A stretch of DNA of 64,000 nt. Source: Burkholderiales bacterium RIFCSPLOWO2_12_FULL_65_40 (GTDB taxonomy: Bacteria; Pseudomonadota; Gammaproteobacteria; Burkholderiales; Burkholderiaceae_C). The position numbers and the translations under genes were made by a program. The notes under the pieces are model-generated. The model did no database searches. It was not told where the DNA came from and saw only the letters and a program-made list of their open reading frames with translations. Shown here piece after piece: positions 52,775 to 63,138 of this stretch (its first letter is position 1; each line of letters opens with the position of its first letter). Location: assembly GCA_001770955.1 (NCBI GenBank), contig MESL01000043.1, positions 129,763 through 193,762 on the forward strand. Reading direction: 5' to 3'.

Positions 52775-53707
52775 ATGTCCGTACTCGTCATTGCTGAACA
52801 CGACAACGCCACCATCAAGGGCGCCACCCTCAACACCGTCACCGCAGCAGCCGCCTGCGGCGGCGACGTGCATGTGCTGGTAGCCGGTGAAGGCGCAGGC
52901 GCCGCAGCCGCTGCCGCCGCCCAAATCGCAGGCGTCGCCAAGGTCATCCATGCCGACGGTGCCAGCCTCAAGGACGGCCTGGCAGAAAACCTCGCCGCGC
53001 AAGTCCTGGCCATCGCGGGCAACTACAGCCACATCCTGTTCCCCGCCACCGCCAGCGGCAAGAACGTCGCCCCGCGCGTCGCCGCCAAGCTCGACGTGGC
53101 CCAGATCAGCGACATCACCAAGGTGGTCGGCGCCGACACCTTCGAGCGCCCCATCTACGCAGGCAACGCCATCGCCACCGTGCAAAGCGGTGATGCCACC
53201 AAGGTCATCACCGTGCGCACCACCGGCTTCGACCCGGCAGCAGCCACCGGCGGCAGCGCAGCCGTCGAGACGACAGCCGCCGTCGCCGACGCAGGCAAGA
53301 GCAGCTTCGTGGGCCGCGAAGTCAGCAAGAGCGACCGCCCCGAACTCACGGCCGCCAAGATCATCGTCTCCGGCGGCCGCGCCCTGGGCAGCAAGGAAAA
53401 GTTCGACGAAGTCATGACCCCCCTGGCTGACAAGCTGGGCGCCGCCATCGGCGCCAGCCGCGCAGCCGTCGATGCGGGCTACGCCCCCAACGACCTGCAA
53501 GTGGGTCAGACGGGCAAGATCGTCGCGCCGCAGCTGTACATCGCCGCAGGCATCTCGGGCGCCATCCAGCATCTGGCGGGCATGAAGGACTCCAAGGTGA
53601 TCGTGGCGATCAACAAGGACCCCGAGGCGCCGATCTTCAGCGTGGCCGACTACGGGCTGGAGGCCGACCTGTTCGCGGCCGTGCCGGAACTGGTCAAGGC
53701 GCTGTAA
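52775..53707 (+). CDS. etfA: Electron transfer flavoprotein alpha subunit
   Basis: This 310-residue EtfA has the C-terminal FAD-binding signature: [40 protein letters not shown], and [20 protein letters not shown]. The start codon begins right after the etfB stop. It binds FAD and docks to ETF-ubiquinone oxidoreductase, encoded next. Confidence 0.96.
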   Translation: MSVLVIAEHDNATIKGATLNTVTAAAACGGDVHVLVAGEGAGAAAAAAAQIAGVAKVIHADGASLKDGLAENLAAQVLAIAGNYSHILFPATASGKNVAPRVAAKLDVAQISDITKVVGADTFERPIYAGNAIATVQSGDATKVITVRTTGFDPAAATGGSAAVETTAAVADAGKSSFVGREVSKSDRPELTAAKIIVSGGRALGSKEKFDEVMTPLADKLGAAIGASRAAVDAGYAPNDLQVGQTGKIVAPQLYIAAGISGAIQHLAGMKDSKVIVAINKDPEAPIFSVADYGLEADLFAAVPELVKAL

Positions 53708-53740
53708 GAGGCCCCGCCACCGTGGCTCTGGAGCATGGAC

Positions 53741-55429
53741 ATGGCTGAACACACCACCGACGCATACGGCCCGCGCGAATCCATGGAATACGACGTGGTC
53801 GTGGTCGGAGGCGGCCCGGCGGGCCTGTCCACCGCCATCCGCCTCAAGCAACTGGCGGCAGAAAAAGGCCAGGACGTGTCCGTGGTGGTGCTGGAAAAAG
53901 GCTCCGAGCCCGGCGCGCACATCCTCTCGGGCGCCATCATGGACCCCAAGGCGCTGACCGAACTCATCCCCGACTGGAAGGCCAAGGGAGCGCCGTTGAA
54001 CCAGCCCGTCACAGACGATGCCTACATCTTCCTGTCCGAGAAGTCCGGCTTTCGCGTCCCCAACGTCTTCCTGCCCCCCTTCGCGCACAACCACGGCAAC
54101 TACATCGTGCGCCTGGGCGACGTGACCAAGTGGCTGGGCGAGCAGGCCGAGGCGCTGGGCGTGGAAATCTTCCCCGGCTTTGCCGCCGCCGAGGTGCTGT
54201 ACAACGATGACGGCTCCGTGAAGGGCGTTGCCACCGGCAACATGGGCATCGGCAAGGACGGTGAGCCGACCGAGAACTTCCAGCTGGGCATGGAACTGCT
54301 GGGCAAGTACACCGTGTTCGCCGAAGGCGCACGCGGCCACCTGGGCCGCCAGCTGATCGCCAAGTACCACCTGGATGAAGGCCGCGACCCGCAGAGCTTC
54401 GGCATCGGCGTCAAGGAGTTGTGGGAAATCGACCCCAAGAAGCACCAGCCCGGCTTCGTGATGCACACCGCGGGCTGGCCCATGGAGAACGACACCTACG
54501 GCGGCGCCTTCCTGTACCACCTGGACGACAACAAGGTGGCCCTGGGCTTCGTCACCGGCCTGGGCTACCAGAACCCGTACCTGAGCCCGTTCGAGGAGTT
54601 CCAGCGCTGGAAGACGCACCCGAACGTGCGCTACTACTTCGAGAACGACCAGGGCGAGATCACGGCCAAGCGCCTGTCCTACGGCGCACGCGCCATCAAC
54701 GCCAGCGGCATCAATGCGCTGCCCAAGACCATCTTCCCGGGCGGCGCGCTCGTGGGCTGCGATGCGGGTTACCTGAACGTGGGCCGCATCAAGGGCAGCC
54801 ATGCCGCCATCAAGACCGGCATGCTGGCGGCGGATGCCATCTACGACGCCGTCACCGCAGGCCGCCAGCACGACGAACTCAAGGCGTACCCCGAGGCTTT
54901 CGAGAAGAGCTGGCTCTACACCGAGCTGAACAAGGACCGCAACTTCAAGAACTGGTTCAAGTACGGCCTGACCACGGCCACGCTGATGAACGGCTTTGAA
55001 CAGTTCGTGCTGCGCGGCCACATCCCCTGGACACTGCACCGCGACAAGGCCGACCACCAGTACCTCAAGCCTGCGGCGGAGTGCAAGCCCATCGTGTACC
55101 CCAAGCCCGATGGCAAGCTGACCTTCGACCGGCTGTCGAGCGTGTTCATCAGCAACACCAACCACGAAGAGAACCAGCCCGCGCACCTGACGCTCAAGGA
55201 TGCGAGCGTGCCGGTGAGCATCAATCTGGCCAAGTACGCAGGTCCCGAAAGCCGCTACTGCCCGGCGGGTGTGTACGAGTTCGTGAAGAACGACGACAAC
55301 ACCGAGCGGCTGCAGATCAACGCGCAGAACTGCGTGCATTGCAAGACCTGCGACATCAAGGACCCGACGCAGAACATCGTGTGGGTGACGCCTGAGGGCG
55401 GGGGCGGGCCGAATTACGCGGGGATGTGA
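53741..55429 (+). CDS. ETF-ubiquinone oxidoreductase
   Basis: This 562-residue membrane-associated flavo-iron-sulphur protein has the [17 protein letters not shown] motif near the N-terminus ([17 protein letters not shown]). The C-terminal 4Fe-4S cysteines are in [10 protein letters not shown] and [13 protein letters not shown]. It passes electrons from ETF into the ubiquinone pool. I chose the ATG at 53741 (GGAG 7 bases upstream) over 53735. It completes the path from acyl-CoA dehydrogenases to respiration, in the same operon. Confidence 0.95.
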   Translation: MAEHTTDAYGPRESMEYDVVVVGGGPAGLSTAIRLKQLAAEKGQDVSVVVLEKGSEPGAHILSGAIMDPKALTELIPDWKAKGAPLNQPVTDDAYIFLSEKSGFRVPNVFLPPFAHNHGNYIVRLGDVTKWLGEQAEALGVEIFPGFAAAEVLYNDDGSVKGVATGNMGIGKDGEPTENFQLGMELLGKYTVFAEGARGHLGRQLIAKYHLDEGRDPQSFGIGVKELWEIDPKKHQPGFVMHTAGWPMENDTYGGAFLYHLDDNKVALGFVTGLGYQNPYLSPFEEFQRWKTHPNVRYYFENDQGEITAKRLSYGARAINASGINALPKTIFPGGALVGCDAGYLNVGRIKGSHAAIKTGMLAADAIYDAVTAGRQHDELKAYPEAFEKSWLYTELNKDRNFKNWFKYGLTTATLMNGFEQFVLRGHIPWTLHRDKADHQYLKPAAECKPIVYPKPDGKLTFDRLSSVFISNTNHEENQPAHLTLKDASVPVSINLAKYAGPESRYCPAGVYEFVKNDDNTERLQINAQNCVHCKTCDIKDPTQNIVWVTPEGGGGPNYAGM

Positions 55430-55709
55430 GCGGCTGCACTTCGCTACGGATTCAGTAGCTGCCAGCGCAGGACCCATAAGCGCGGGAAGGCAATTGAACC
55501 TAAAAACCGCAGTTACCCGTCCCCTGCGAGCGCCGTTGGAGGCGGCTGCGGGCCGCTGCCCGGTGCGATGCGCTCGCTGACGTAGCGCACCAATGCAGCC
55601 CAGGGGTCGCTGCCCCTGAACTGTTCCGCAATTGCCCGAACATGGCGTAAAGCCGCGCCCACATTGGCGATCAGCCGTTTGAGCAGCTTGCGCTGGGCAT
55701 GCATGGGCG
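55430..55709. other. Scar region after the ETF operon
   Basis: This 280-bp stretch has no recognisable gene. A minus-strand frame over 55513-55709 (containing PMHAQRKLLKRLIANVG) continues beyond the chimeric relic at 55710, but matches nothing I know. It is likely debris from deletions, as the next feature shows. Confidence 0.4.
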
Positions 55710-56204
55710 TCAGGTACAGGGCCGTCGCGCCTGCAAGCGTGCGGGCTGAACCTGGCGTGCGTCGGCCGTGCCGCGCGGTTGCTCGACCAGTTCGTTGCAT
55801 TGCGCCAAGCCTGTGGCGCCCAGGGGGTGGGCCTTGGAGAGCAGGCCGCCGGAAGGGTTGGCGACGACCTTGCCGCCGTAGCGGTAGCCGTCAACGGCCA
55901 GCAAGACCTTGGGCGCTATCTGCTGGACCCGATCCAGCGCGCTGTGCGTGCCCATGTCCGGGGAACACACCGACCAGATCGCGCCGATGCTGGCGCAAGC
56001 CAGGAAGGCCACGATGGTTTCGGGAATATTGGGCAGGTAAGCCACCACCCGATCACCTTCGACGACGCCCATCCGGCGCAGCCCCGCAGCCATGGCCGCG
56101 ACCTGGCGGCGCAACTCGTCCCAGGACACGGCGTCCAGTCCGTCCCGTGCCTCAGAGCGCGCGAGGATGGCTGGCTTACCAGGACGATGCTGCGTGTGAT
56201 TCAT
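55710..56204 (-). pseudogene. Chimeric relic: acetoacetyl-CoA synthetase fragment fused to thiolase C-terminus
   Basis: This 164-codon open frame joins two unrelated gene pieces. Residues 10-111 match the N-terminal half of acetoacetyl-CoA synthetase (AacS): [55 protein letters not shown]. From residue 109 on it is a thiolase C-terminus: [20 protein letters not shown] then [14 protein letters not shown]. The shared YGGK (nt 55869-55880) marks the junction. Both ends are truncated, and the usual GHP is AHP here, so a working enzyme is unlikely. Confidence 0.8.
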
Positions 56205-56209
56205 ACCGG

Positions 56210-56998
56210 TCAGCGCCCGATAAACTGCGGCGTCCGTTTTTCGACGAAGGCGCGAACCGCCTCCAGAGAATCTGCGGTTTTTGAGGCCCGGTTCATCTCG
56301 GCCGCCTCCAGCCTCAAGGAGGCCGCCAAATCACCCTGGAAGGCCGCGAGTTGCAGGCGCTTGGCGCCCGCATAACCTTGCGTCGGGCCGGCCGAGAATT
56401 GCATCGCCATGCGCCGCGCTTCCTCCAGCAGGCTCTCGCCGGGAACCACTTTCTCGACCAATCCCCAGGCCAGGGCTTCGTCCGAAGTTACCGCGCGATT
56501 AGTCAGGATCATGTCGCGTGCGCGCCGCCCGCCCACTGCGCGCGGCAGGAGCCAGCTGATGCCAAGATCCCCTGGGTATCCAAGGCCGGTATGGGCCGCC
56601 ACAAACTTCGTTCCATGGGCGGCAATCAGGTAGTCAGACGCCAAGGCCAGCGCGAGACCGCCCCCGGCGACCGCGCCTTGTACGGCGCAGACCACCGGGA
56701 ACGGCAGGCTCGCGAATTGGGGAATCATGCTTTCGGCCACACTCAACTCGTCATCGACCAGGGTGGACAACGCATCGCCTGCGGCCACCATTTCGTCGAT
56801 GTCGCCGCCGCAACTGAACATCCGGCCCTCGCCGCGCAGCAGCAACGCCCGAATCGAGCCATCGCGTTCGACATCCGCAATGACGCCAGCGAGCAGGTTG
56901 ATGACCGACCGGCTCAGCGCATTTTTTTTCTCGGGCGCATTGAGGGTGATGATCGCAACAGCGCCATCCTTTTCGAGCAGGATCGGATTTCCAGACAT
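56210..56998 (-). CDS. Enoyl-CoA hydratase/isomerase (PaaG-like)
   Basis: This 262-residue crotonase-fold protein has [10 protein letters not shown] and [16 protein letters not shown] as oxyanion-hole segments. Asp144 in [13 protein letters not shown] is at the second catalytic position. As in the gene at 26720, the first catalytic Glu of crotonase is absent, so an isomerase or specialised hydratase is likely. The ATG at 56998 follows CAAGGAACG. It lies between the LIV operon and the relic. Confidence 0.85.
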   Translation of the reverse strand: MSGNPILLEKDGAVAIITLNAPEKKNALSRSVINLLAGVIADVERDGSIRALLLRGEGRMFSCGGDIDEMVAAGDALSTLVDDELSVAESMIPQFASLPFPVVCAVQGAVAGGGLALALASDYLIAAHGTKFVAAHTGLGYPGDLGISWLLPRAVGGRRARDMILTNRAVTSDEALAWGLVEKVVPGESLLEEARRMAMQFSAGPTQGYAGAKRLQLAAFQGDLAASLRLEAAEMNRASKTADSLEAVRAFVEKRTPQFIGR

Positions 56999-57038
56999 GT
57001 TGACGTTCCTTGATGGGTCAGGATTTCAGGCGCCAGCG

Positions 57039-57082
57039 CGGCGGCCGAAGCGGTGTTGACAGCGGCGCCGTGGTCGCCGCCA
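57039..57082 (-). pseudogene. Short SDR gene scar
   Basis: On the minus strand this 44-base stretch reads GGDHGAAVNTASAAA, close to GDRGVVVNTASAAA of the intact SDR at 63139. A 17-base identity (GCCGAAGCGGTGTTGAC) occurs between the two regions. Nothing else of an SDR remains. It indicates that a HSD17B10-like gene once stood between livM and the hydratase gene. Confidence 0.55.
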
Positions 57083-57103
57083 ACACTTGGAAAGCGCTTA
57101 CGG

Positions 57104-58105
57104 CTAGGCGGATGAAGAAGAACTTGCTCTGCTGCGCCAAAGGGCCGCAATCCAGCCGCTCACACCATTAGGTGCCAGGAAGACCACCGCGAGCAGCGCG
57201 AAGCCAAAAATCATCCACGGGGCGGATTGCGACACGCTCTCGGCCAGATTGGGCGTGAGCACGATGAAGGCGGCGCCCAGGAACGCACCCCACAGGCTGC
57301 GCACCCCGCCCACGAAGCTGCCCACCAGCAGCGACACCGACAGCAGGAAGGGAAAGTTCTCGGGCGCGACGAACTGGCCCGCCACCACGCTCAGGGCACC
57401 CGCCAGGCCGGTGAACGCCGCGCTGAGGCCGAACATCTGCGTGCGCAGGGCGGTGATGTCGAGCCCGCCCGCCGCCGCCGCCAGGGGCTGGTCGCGTGAG
57501 GCGTCCACCAGGCGGCCGAACTGCGAGCCGAGAATCCGCCGCGCCAGCAGGAAGGCGCACAGCGCGCAAGCCGCGACGCAGGCCATGATGGCCCAGTCCG
57601 CCCGGTCGGCCAACACGCCGGGGAACACGGGCTTTTCCAGCACGATGCCCGCCACGCCGCCGGTCAGCCACTCGATCTTCTTCCACTTGAGCGCCTGCGG
57701 CGTCACCACCGCCACCGCGAAGGTGGACAGCGCCAGGTAGAGCATGGGCAGCCGCAATGCCGGGAAGCCGAAGAGGAAACCCACCCCGAAGCACAGCAGC
57801 GCCGCCACCGGCACGCCCACGTAAAACGGCCAGCCCAACTGGTGCGCGAGCACTGCCGCCGCATAAGCGCCGATGGCGAAGAAGGCGCTGTGGCCGAGCG
57901 AGATCTGGCCCGTGTAGCCGGTGAGCAGGTTCAGGCCCATGATGGCGATGCCGTAGATCAGCACCTGCGTCATCACGTACAGCGGGTAGCTTTGCCAGCC
58001 GAAGGACCAGGCCAGCAGCGCGAGTCCGGCCACCGGGGCCGCCCAGCGCAGCCAGACGGGTGCTGGCGCCGAGCGGGGGGTGAGTGGGGTGTTCATGGTG
58101 CTCAT
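57104..58105 (-). CDS. livM: LIV-type ABC transporter permease LivM
   Basis: This 333-residue protein is hydrophobic throughout, with the LivM signature GLNLLTGYTGQISLGHSAFF. It is one half of the membrane channel. The ATG at 58105 (GAGGG upstream) is preferred over a GTG at 58111 that overlaps the livH stop. It works with LivH, LivG, LivF and the binding protein encoded next to it. LIV systems near acyl-CoA genes often import aromatic or other organic acids rather than amino acids. Confidence 0.92.
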   Translation of the reverse strand: MSTMNTPLTPRSAPAPVWLRWAAPVAGLALLAWSFGWQSYPLYVMTQVLIYGIAIMGLNLLTGYTGQISLGHSAFFAIGAYAAAVLAHQLGWPFYVGVPVAALLCFGVGFLFGFPALRLPMLYLALSTFAVAVVTPQALKWKKIEWLTGGVAGIVLEKPVFPGVLADRADWAIMACVAACALCAFLLARRILGSQFGRLVDASRDQPLAAAAGGLDITALRTQMFGLSAAFTGLAGALSVVAGQFVAPENFPFLLSVSLLVGSFVGGVRSLWGAFLGAAFIVLTPNLAESVSQSAPWMIFGFALLAVVFLAPNGVSGWIAALWRSRASSSSSA

Positions 58106-58107
58106 GC

Positions 58108-58980
58108 TCACACCCTCACCTGGGCCGTCTTGCCGAAGATGCCAGCGGGCCGCAAGACCAGCATCGCGATGATCAGCAGCATGATGCAGGTCAGCTTGAG
58201 GTCGTTGCCGACCACGTAGGCGCCCAGCAGGTTCTCCAGTACCCCGACGGCGAAGCCCCCGGCCACGGCGCCCACAGGGCTAGCGATGCCGCCCAGCAGC
58301 GCGCCCGCCAGTGCGTAGATCAGCGGCCCCATCATCATCGACGGCTCCAGGAACACGATGGGCGCGGCCATCAGCCCCGCCACGGCACCGGCCACCGCTG
58401 CAAGACCCCAGCCCACGGCCAGCACTTTGTTGGTGCTGATGCCCGACAGCTCCGCCGACGGCGCATTCACCGCCACAGCGCGCATCGCCAGACCAAAGCG
58501 CGTGAAGCGGAAGAACACGAACACCGCCGCCAGCTCGGCCAGGGTTACGAGCAGAACGCCGACCTCATGGGCTGAGAGATAGGGCTCGGCACGGCCAAGG
58601 ACACCGCCGAACGGCGTGGCGAACTCCAGCATCTCATGTCCGAACAGCCAGCCGACCAGGCTGTTTAAGATGATGAGCAGCGCGATACTGGCGGCCACGA
58701 CCGAAAGCACGGGCTTGTGCCGCAGGGGCTGGAAGATAACCCGCTCCAGCGCGAGCCCAAGCAGGAAGGAACCCACGACAACGACGGCGAAGGCCAGCCA
58801 CCACGACGCGCCTGCCTGCACCAGCGCCCAGCTCATGTAGGTAGAGAACATCGCCAGTTCGCCCTGCGCGAAATTGACGGACGAAGTGCAGCGGTAGATG
58901 AGCACGAGCGCGATGGCGAGGCTGGCATAGATGCCGCCTGCCGCCAGGCCCGAGGCGATCTGGTGAAGGAATGCTTGCAT
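58108..58980 (-). CDS. livH: LIV-type ABC transporter permease LivH
   Basis: This 290-residue permease has the LivH signature around VNFAQGELAMFSTYMSW and GPLIYALAGALLGGIASPVG. It pairs with LivM. There is a 17-bp gap to livF, and its stop touches the livM start. The length is typical. Confidence 0.92.
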   Translation of the reverse strand: MQAFLHQIASGLAAGGIYASLAIALVLIYRCTSSVNFAQGELAMFSTYMSWALVQAGASWWLAFAVVVVGSFLLGLALERVIFQPLRHKPVLSVVAASIALLIILNSLVGWLFGHEMLEFATPFGGVLGRAEPYLSAHEVGVLLVTLAELAAVFVFFRFTRFGLAMRAVAVNAPSAELSGISTNKVLAVGWGLAAVAGAVAGLMAAPIVFLEPSMMMGPLIYALAGALLGGIASPVGAVAGGFAVGVLENLLGAYVVGNDLKLTCIMLLIIAMLVLRPAGIFGKTAQVRV

Positions 58981-58997
58981 GGTGAATCTCTGGTGGA

Positions 58998-59710
58998 TTA
59001 GTGGCCGAGGTAGCTGCGGCGCACGGCGTCGTCTTCGCGCAGCTCGGCTGCGGTGCCTTGGGCAGTGATGCGCCCGCTTTCGAGCACATAGGCCCTGTTG
59101 GCCAGATTCAGCGCGACCTGGGCGTTCTGCTCCACGATGAGCGCCGTGAGGTGCTCGCTTTCGCGCAACTGGTGCAGGAGTTCGTAGATCTCCTGCGTCA
59201 CGCGCGGCGCGATGCCGAACGAGGGCTCGTCCAGCAGCAGCATCTTGGGGCGCATCATCAGCGCGCGGGCGATGGCCAGCATCTGCTGTTCGCCGCCGCT
59301 GAGGGTGCCCGCCGCCTGCTTCGCGCGGCTGGACAGCTTGGGGAACAGCGTCTGCATGCGGGCGATGTCCTGCTCGATGCCGTCCTTGTCGCGGCGATGG
59401 ATCGCACCAACGCGCAGGTTCTCCAGCACCGTCAGGTCCCCAAAGGTGCCGCGCCCCTCCGGCACGTGCGCGATGCCCAGCGAGGCGATGGCAGGTGCAG
59501 GCATGTCGATGATGTCCTGGCCCTCGAAGCGCAGCGTGCCCGTGGCCGTCACCTGCTGGTGGCTGATGGCGCGCAGGATGGAGGTCTTGCCCGCGCCGTT
59601 GGCGCCGAGCAGCGCCACCATTTCGCCCGCCTGAACGTGCAGGTCGATGCCATGCACCACCGCCGTGCGGCCATAGGCCACCGCGAGGTTGCGGATTTCA
59701 AGCCGTTGGG

Positions 59711-59714
<4 letters not shown>
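58998..59714 (-). CDS. livF: LIV-type ABC transporter ATPase LivF
   Basis: This 238-residue ATPase has Walker A GANGAGKTS, signature LSGGEQQMLAIARAL, Walker B MLLLDEPSFG and the H-loop. The start is GTG at 59714 overlapping the livG stop, behind GGAGGT. It energises import together with LivG. Confidence 0.94.
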
Positions 59715-60478
<764 letters not shown>

Positions 60479-60499
60479 CGCTGCGTTCGTCCGCCACCG

Positions 60500-61690
60500 T
60501 CAGGTTGGCATCACCTTCCAGCTCGTACCGTCGAACTGCTGGATGCGCATGTCCGGTATCGGGTGAGGACGGGCGTCGCTGGTCTTGATGCGCAAGCCCG
60601 GCAACATCATGGGCAGCTCCATGTCCAGGCGGCGCGTCTGGCGCATGATGTTCTCGCGCGAGAGGTCGTTGCCGCACTGCTTGAGCAACTGAACCACCGT
60701 TTGTCCAACGCTGGCACCGAGCACGGCGAGGTACTCCTTGGCCGCGCCCTTGTTGTACTTGTCCATGAAGGCATTCCAGGCCAAGGTACCAGGGTCGTCC
60801 TTCCAGGTCGGATCGCTCGGATCCTTGAGGAAGGCGGCGCTCATGACGCCCTTGACCTTGTCCAGCCCCACCGGAGTCAGCACTGCGGGCACCGAAGATG
60901 CGCTCGGGTTGATGTAGATCGCCGGGCGCCAGCCGATGTCATGGGCCTTGCGCAGCGACTGGAGGGTGGCTTTGGGCGAACCCCACGCCACCAGCACGTC
61001 CGCGCCCGAGGCCTGCATGGAGACGATCTGCGAGTCCACCGTCGGATCCGACACCTCGTGCGAATCTTCGCGCACGAGCTGCTTCCCGGCGGCGGCCAAG
61101 CCCTCCTTCACGCCACGCAGCACATCCTTACCGGCGTCGTCGTTCTGGTAGAACATGGCGACCTTTGCGTTCGGTCGCGTCTGCAGGATGTGCTTGGCCA
61201 AGGCGCGCCCCTCGTCGGTGTACAGGGGCAGCCAGCCCATGCTCCAGGGGAACTTGGCCGCGTCGTCCAGCCACGTGGTGGCACCGGACACAACGAAGAG
61301 CTGCGGTACTTTGGCGTTGTTGAGATAGCTGCGCGTCGCCAGCGGAGGGGACGAGCCGATCTGGGCCGCGAGGAAAGCCACCTGCTCGCGCTCCACCAGG
61401 CGGCGCACCTGCTCCAAGGTCTTCGGCGGGCTGAAACCGTCGTCGCCGAACACCAGTTTGAGCTGGCGTCCGTTCACGCCGCCCTCGGCGTTGACCAGAT
61501 CAAACCATGCGGACATGGCCTTGCCGACGGCACCATAGCCTGCAGCCGGGCCGCTGAGTGGCAGAGTCTGGCCGATCTTGATCTCGCGATCGGTCACGCC
61601 GGGGGTGGCCGCGCCCTGCGCACGGGCCAGGCCGGAAACGCCCGTCAGCATGGCGCCGGAAAGCATGGTGATGAATTGTCTTTTTTGCAT
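60500..61690 (-). CDS. livK: LIV-type ABC transporter substrate-binding protein
   Basis: This 396-residue periplasmic protein has a signal peptide (about 1-25, ...GLARAQ) and the type-I periplasmic-binding fold: DREIKIGQTLPLSGPAAGYG, QLKLVFGDDGFSPPKTLEQV and the ligand-contact region GATTWLDDAAKFPW. The ATG at 61690 follows AGGAGAC; the upstream frame to 61744 is rejected. It probably delivers an aromatic or branched carboxylate rather than an amino acid, inferred from operon context. Confidence 0.9.
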   Translation of the reverse strand: MQKRQFITMLSGAMLTGVSGLARAQGAATPGVTDREIKIGQTLPLSGPAAGYGAVGKAMSAWFDLVNAEGGVNGRQLKLVFGDDGFSPPKTLEQVRRLVEREQVAFLAAQIGSSPPLATRSYLNNAKVPQLFVVSGATTWLDDAAKFPWSMGWLPLYTDEGRALAKHILQTRPNAKVAMFYQNDDAGKDVLRGVKEGLAAAGKQLVREDSHEVSDPTVDSQIVSMQASGADVLVAWGSPKATLQSLRKAHDIGWRPAIYINPSASSVPAVLTPVGLDKVKGVMSAAFLKDPSDPTWKDDPGTLAWNAFMDKYNKGAAKEYLAVLGASVGQTVVQLLKQCGNDLSRENIMRQTRRLDMELPMMLPGLRIKTSDARPHPIPDMRIQQFDGTSWKVMPT

Positions 61691-61743
61691 GATGTCTCCT
61701 GTGGTGGTGAGATGAATGGATGGGTGAACCCTGGCCTGCGGCA

Positions 61744-62352
61744 TCAGGCCGTCTTCCCTTGCAGCCGCAGCACGGCTTCGCGGATCAGCGGCATGCGGTC
61801 ATTGCCGAAATACATGTCGGTCTTGTCCACAAAGATGGTCGGCGAGCCAAAGCCGCCGCGCGCGACCACCTCAGCGGTGTTGGCCCTGAGCTGATCCTTG
61901 ATCGCTGGCTCGCCGATGCCTGCAAAGAATGGGGCGGGGTCGATGCCGACGCGCTGGCACACGTCCGCCAGCACCGAATCCTGCGAGATGTCCTGGTCGT
62001 CGCCCCAATAGGCTTCAAATATGGCGCGGGCAAACGGCACCATGTCGTTGCCGAGCCAGACGCAGCCGCGCATCGCCTTCACGCTGTTGACGGGAAACAC
62101 CGTCGGCGGCATCTTGATCGCAAGCCCCGTCGAGCGGGCCCAATCCGCCAGGTCCTTTTTCAGGTAGCGGGCCTTCTGCGGCACCGGCGTCTCGCGCGAG
62201 GCGTAGACGGTCGGATTGATCGTGTTGAAGATGCCGCCGACCAGGATGGGCCGCCATGTGACCTCGACGCCCAGTTCGTCGGCGAGCGGCTGGATGTTGT
62301 GGAAGGCGAGATAGGTCCAGGGGCTGGAGCAGTCGAAGAAGAATTCGATCAT
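61744..62352 (-). CDS. DsbA-family 2-hydroxychromene-2-carboxylate isomerase
   Basis: This 202-residue thioredoxin-fold protein of the kappa-GST/HCCA isomerase type has FFDCSSPWTYLAFHNIQPLA, with Ser in place of the CXXC pair, and SPTIFVDKTDMYFGNDRM near the end. The family includes naphthalene-pathway isomerases and glutathione-dependent enzymes. It overlaps the GST gene by 4 bp (ATGA), so the two are coupled and may act with glutathione on the same intermediate. Confidence 0.85.
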   Translation of the reverse strand: MIEFFFDCSSPWTYLAFHNIQPLADELGVEVTWRPILVGGIFNTINPTVYASRETPVPQKARYLKKDLADWARSTGLAIKMPPTVFPVNSVKAMRGCVWLGNDMVPFARAIFEAYWGDDQDISQDSVLADVCQRVGIDPAPFFAGIGEPAIKDQLRANTAEVVARGGFGSPTIFVDKTDMYFGNDRMPLIREAVLRLQGKTA

Positions 62353-63080
62353 GGTGTTTCTCGCTGGTTGTTGGGCGACATGCGGTGTGCCATCTCCTTG
62401 GCCTTCTGGCCGAACATGTTCTTTCTTGCTTCGTCGTCCAGCGGCTCCTTCTCGAATTTGCCGACCGCCAGCCCCGCCTGCACCTGCGGCCGGGCGCGCA
62501 CGCTGGCGTACCAGCGCTTGACGTGGGGAAAGTCGTCGAGCGTGAAGCCTTGCGCCTTGTGGGTCATGGCCCAGGGAAAGCAGGCGATGTCGGCGATGCC
62601 GTACTCGGTGCCAGCGACATAGGCGCCGGTCTTGCCGAGCTGGGTATCGAGCACGCGGTACAGCCGCGCCGCTTCGTCGCGGTAGCGCTCGATGGCGTAG
62701 GCGATCTTTTCCTGCGCATACAGCGCAAAGTGGCCATGCTGGCCGAGCATGGGCCCCAGCCCACTCACCTGCCACATCACCCATTGCATGGTCTGGGTGA
62801 AGCCGCGCAGATCCGTGGGCAGAAACCGGTTGGTTTTACGGGCCAGATAAACCAGGATGGCGCCGGTCTCGAACACCGACAGCGGGCCGCCGCCGTCGAG
62901 CGGCGCATGGTCCACGATGGCCGGGATGCGGTTGTTCGGGCTGATCGCCAGGAATTCCGGCCTGAATTGCTCGCCAGCGCGGATGTTGACCGGAACCACC
63001 GTATAGGGAAGCCCCAGTTCCTCCAGCAGGATGGAGATCTTCCAGCCGTTGGGTGTGGTCGCGTAGTGCAGGTCAATCAT
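62349..63080 (-). CDS. Glutathione S-transferase (YfcG/YghU-like)
   Basis: This 243-residue GST has an N-terminal thioredoxin domain (ATTPNGWKISILLEELGLPY, NNRIPAIVDH and SVFETGAILVYLA for glutathione binding) and a C-terminal helical domain with a YGIADIACFPW helix. This resembles the disulfide-bond oxidoreductase subgroup YfcG/YghU. It is in an operon with the isomerase and LIV genes. It may handle an epoxide, peroxide or isomerisation step. Confidence 0.87.
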   Translation of the reverse strand: MIDLHYATTPNGWKISILLEELGLPYTVVPVNIRAGEQFRPEFLAISPNNRIPAIVDHAPLDGGGPLSVFETGAILVYLARKTNRFLPTDLRGFTQTMQWVMWQVSGLGPMLGQHGHFALYAQEKIAYAIERYRDEAARLYRVLDTQLGKTGAYVAGTEYGIADIACFPWAMTHKAQGFTLDDFPHVKRWYASVRARPQVQAGLAVGKFEKEPLDDEARKNMFGQKAKEMAHRMSPNNQRETP

Positions 63081-63138
63081 GGCGAATGTTCACGACGGCG
63101 TGCGACGGCTATCCACAACTCTTCAACGGTTCAAGGCG

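Noticed and set aside
51593..55894. A 1433-codon open frame on the minus strand opposite the MaoC, ETF and ETF-QO genes
   Set aside because: It is the antisense of strongly conserved genes in G+C-rich DNA, is His/Gly/Asp-rich in a way typical of shadow frames, and has no family features.
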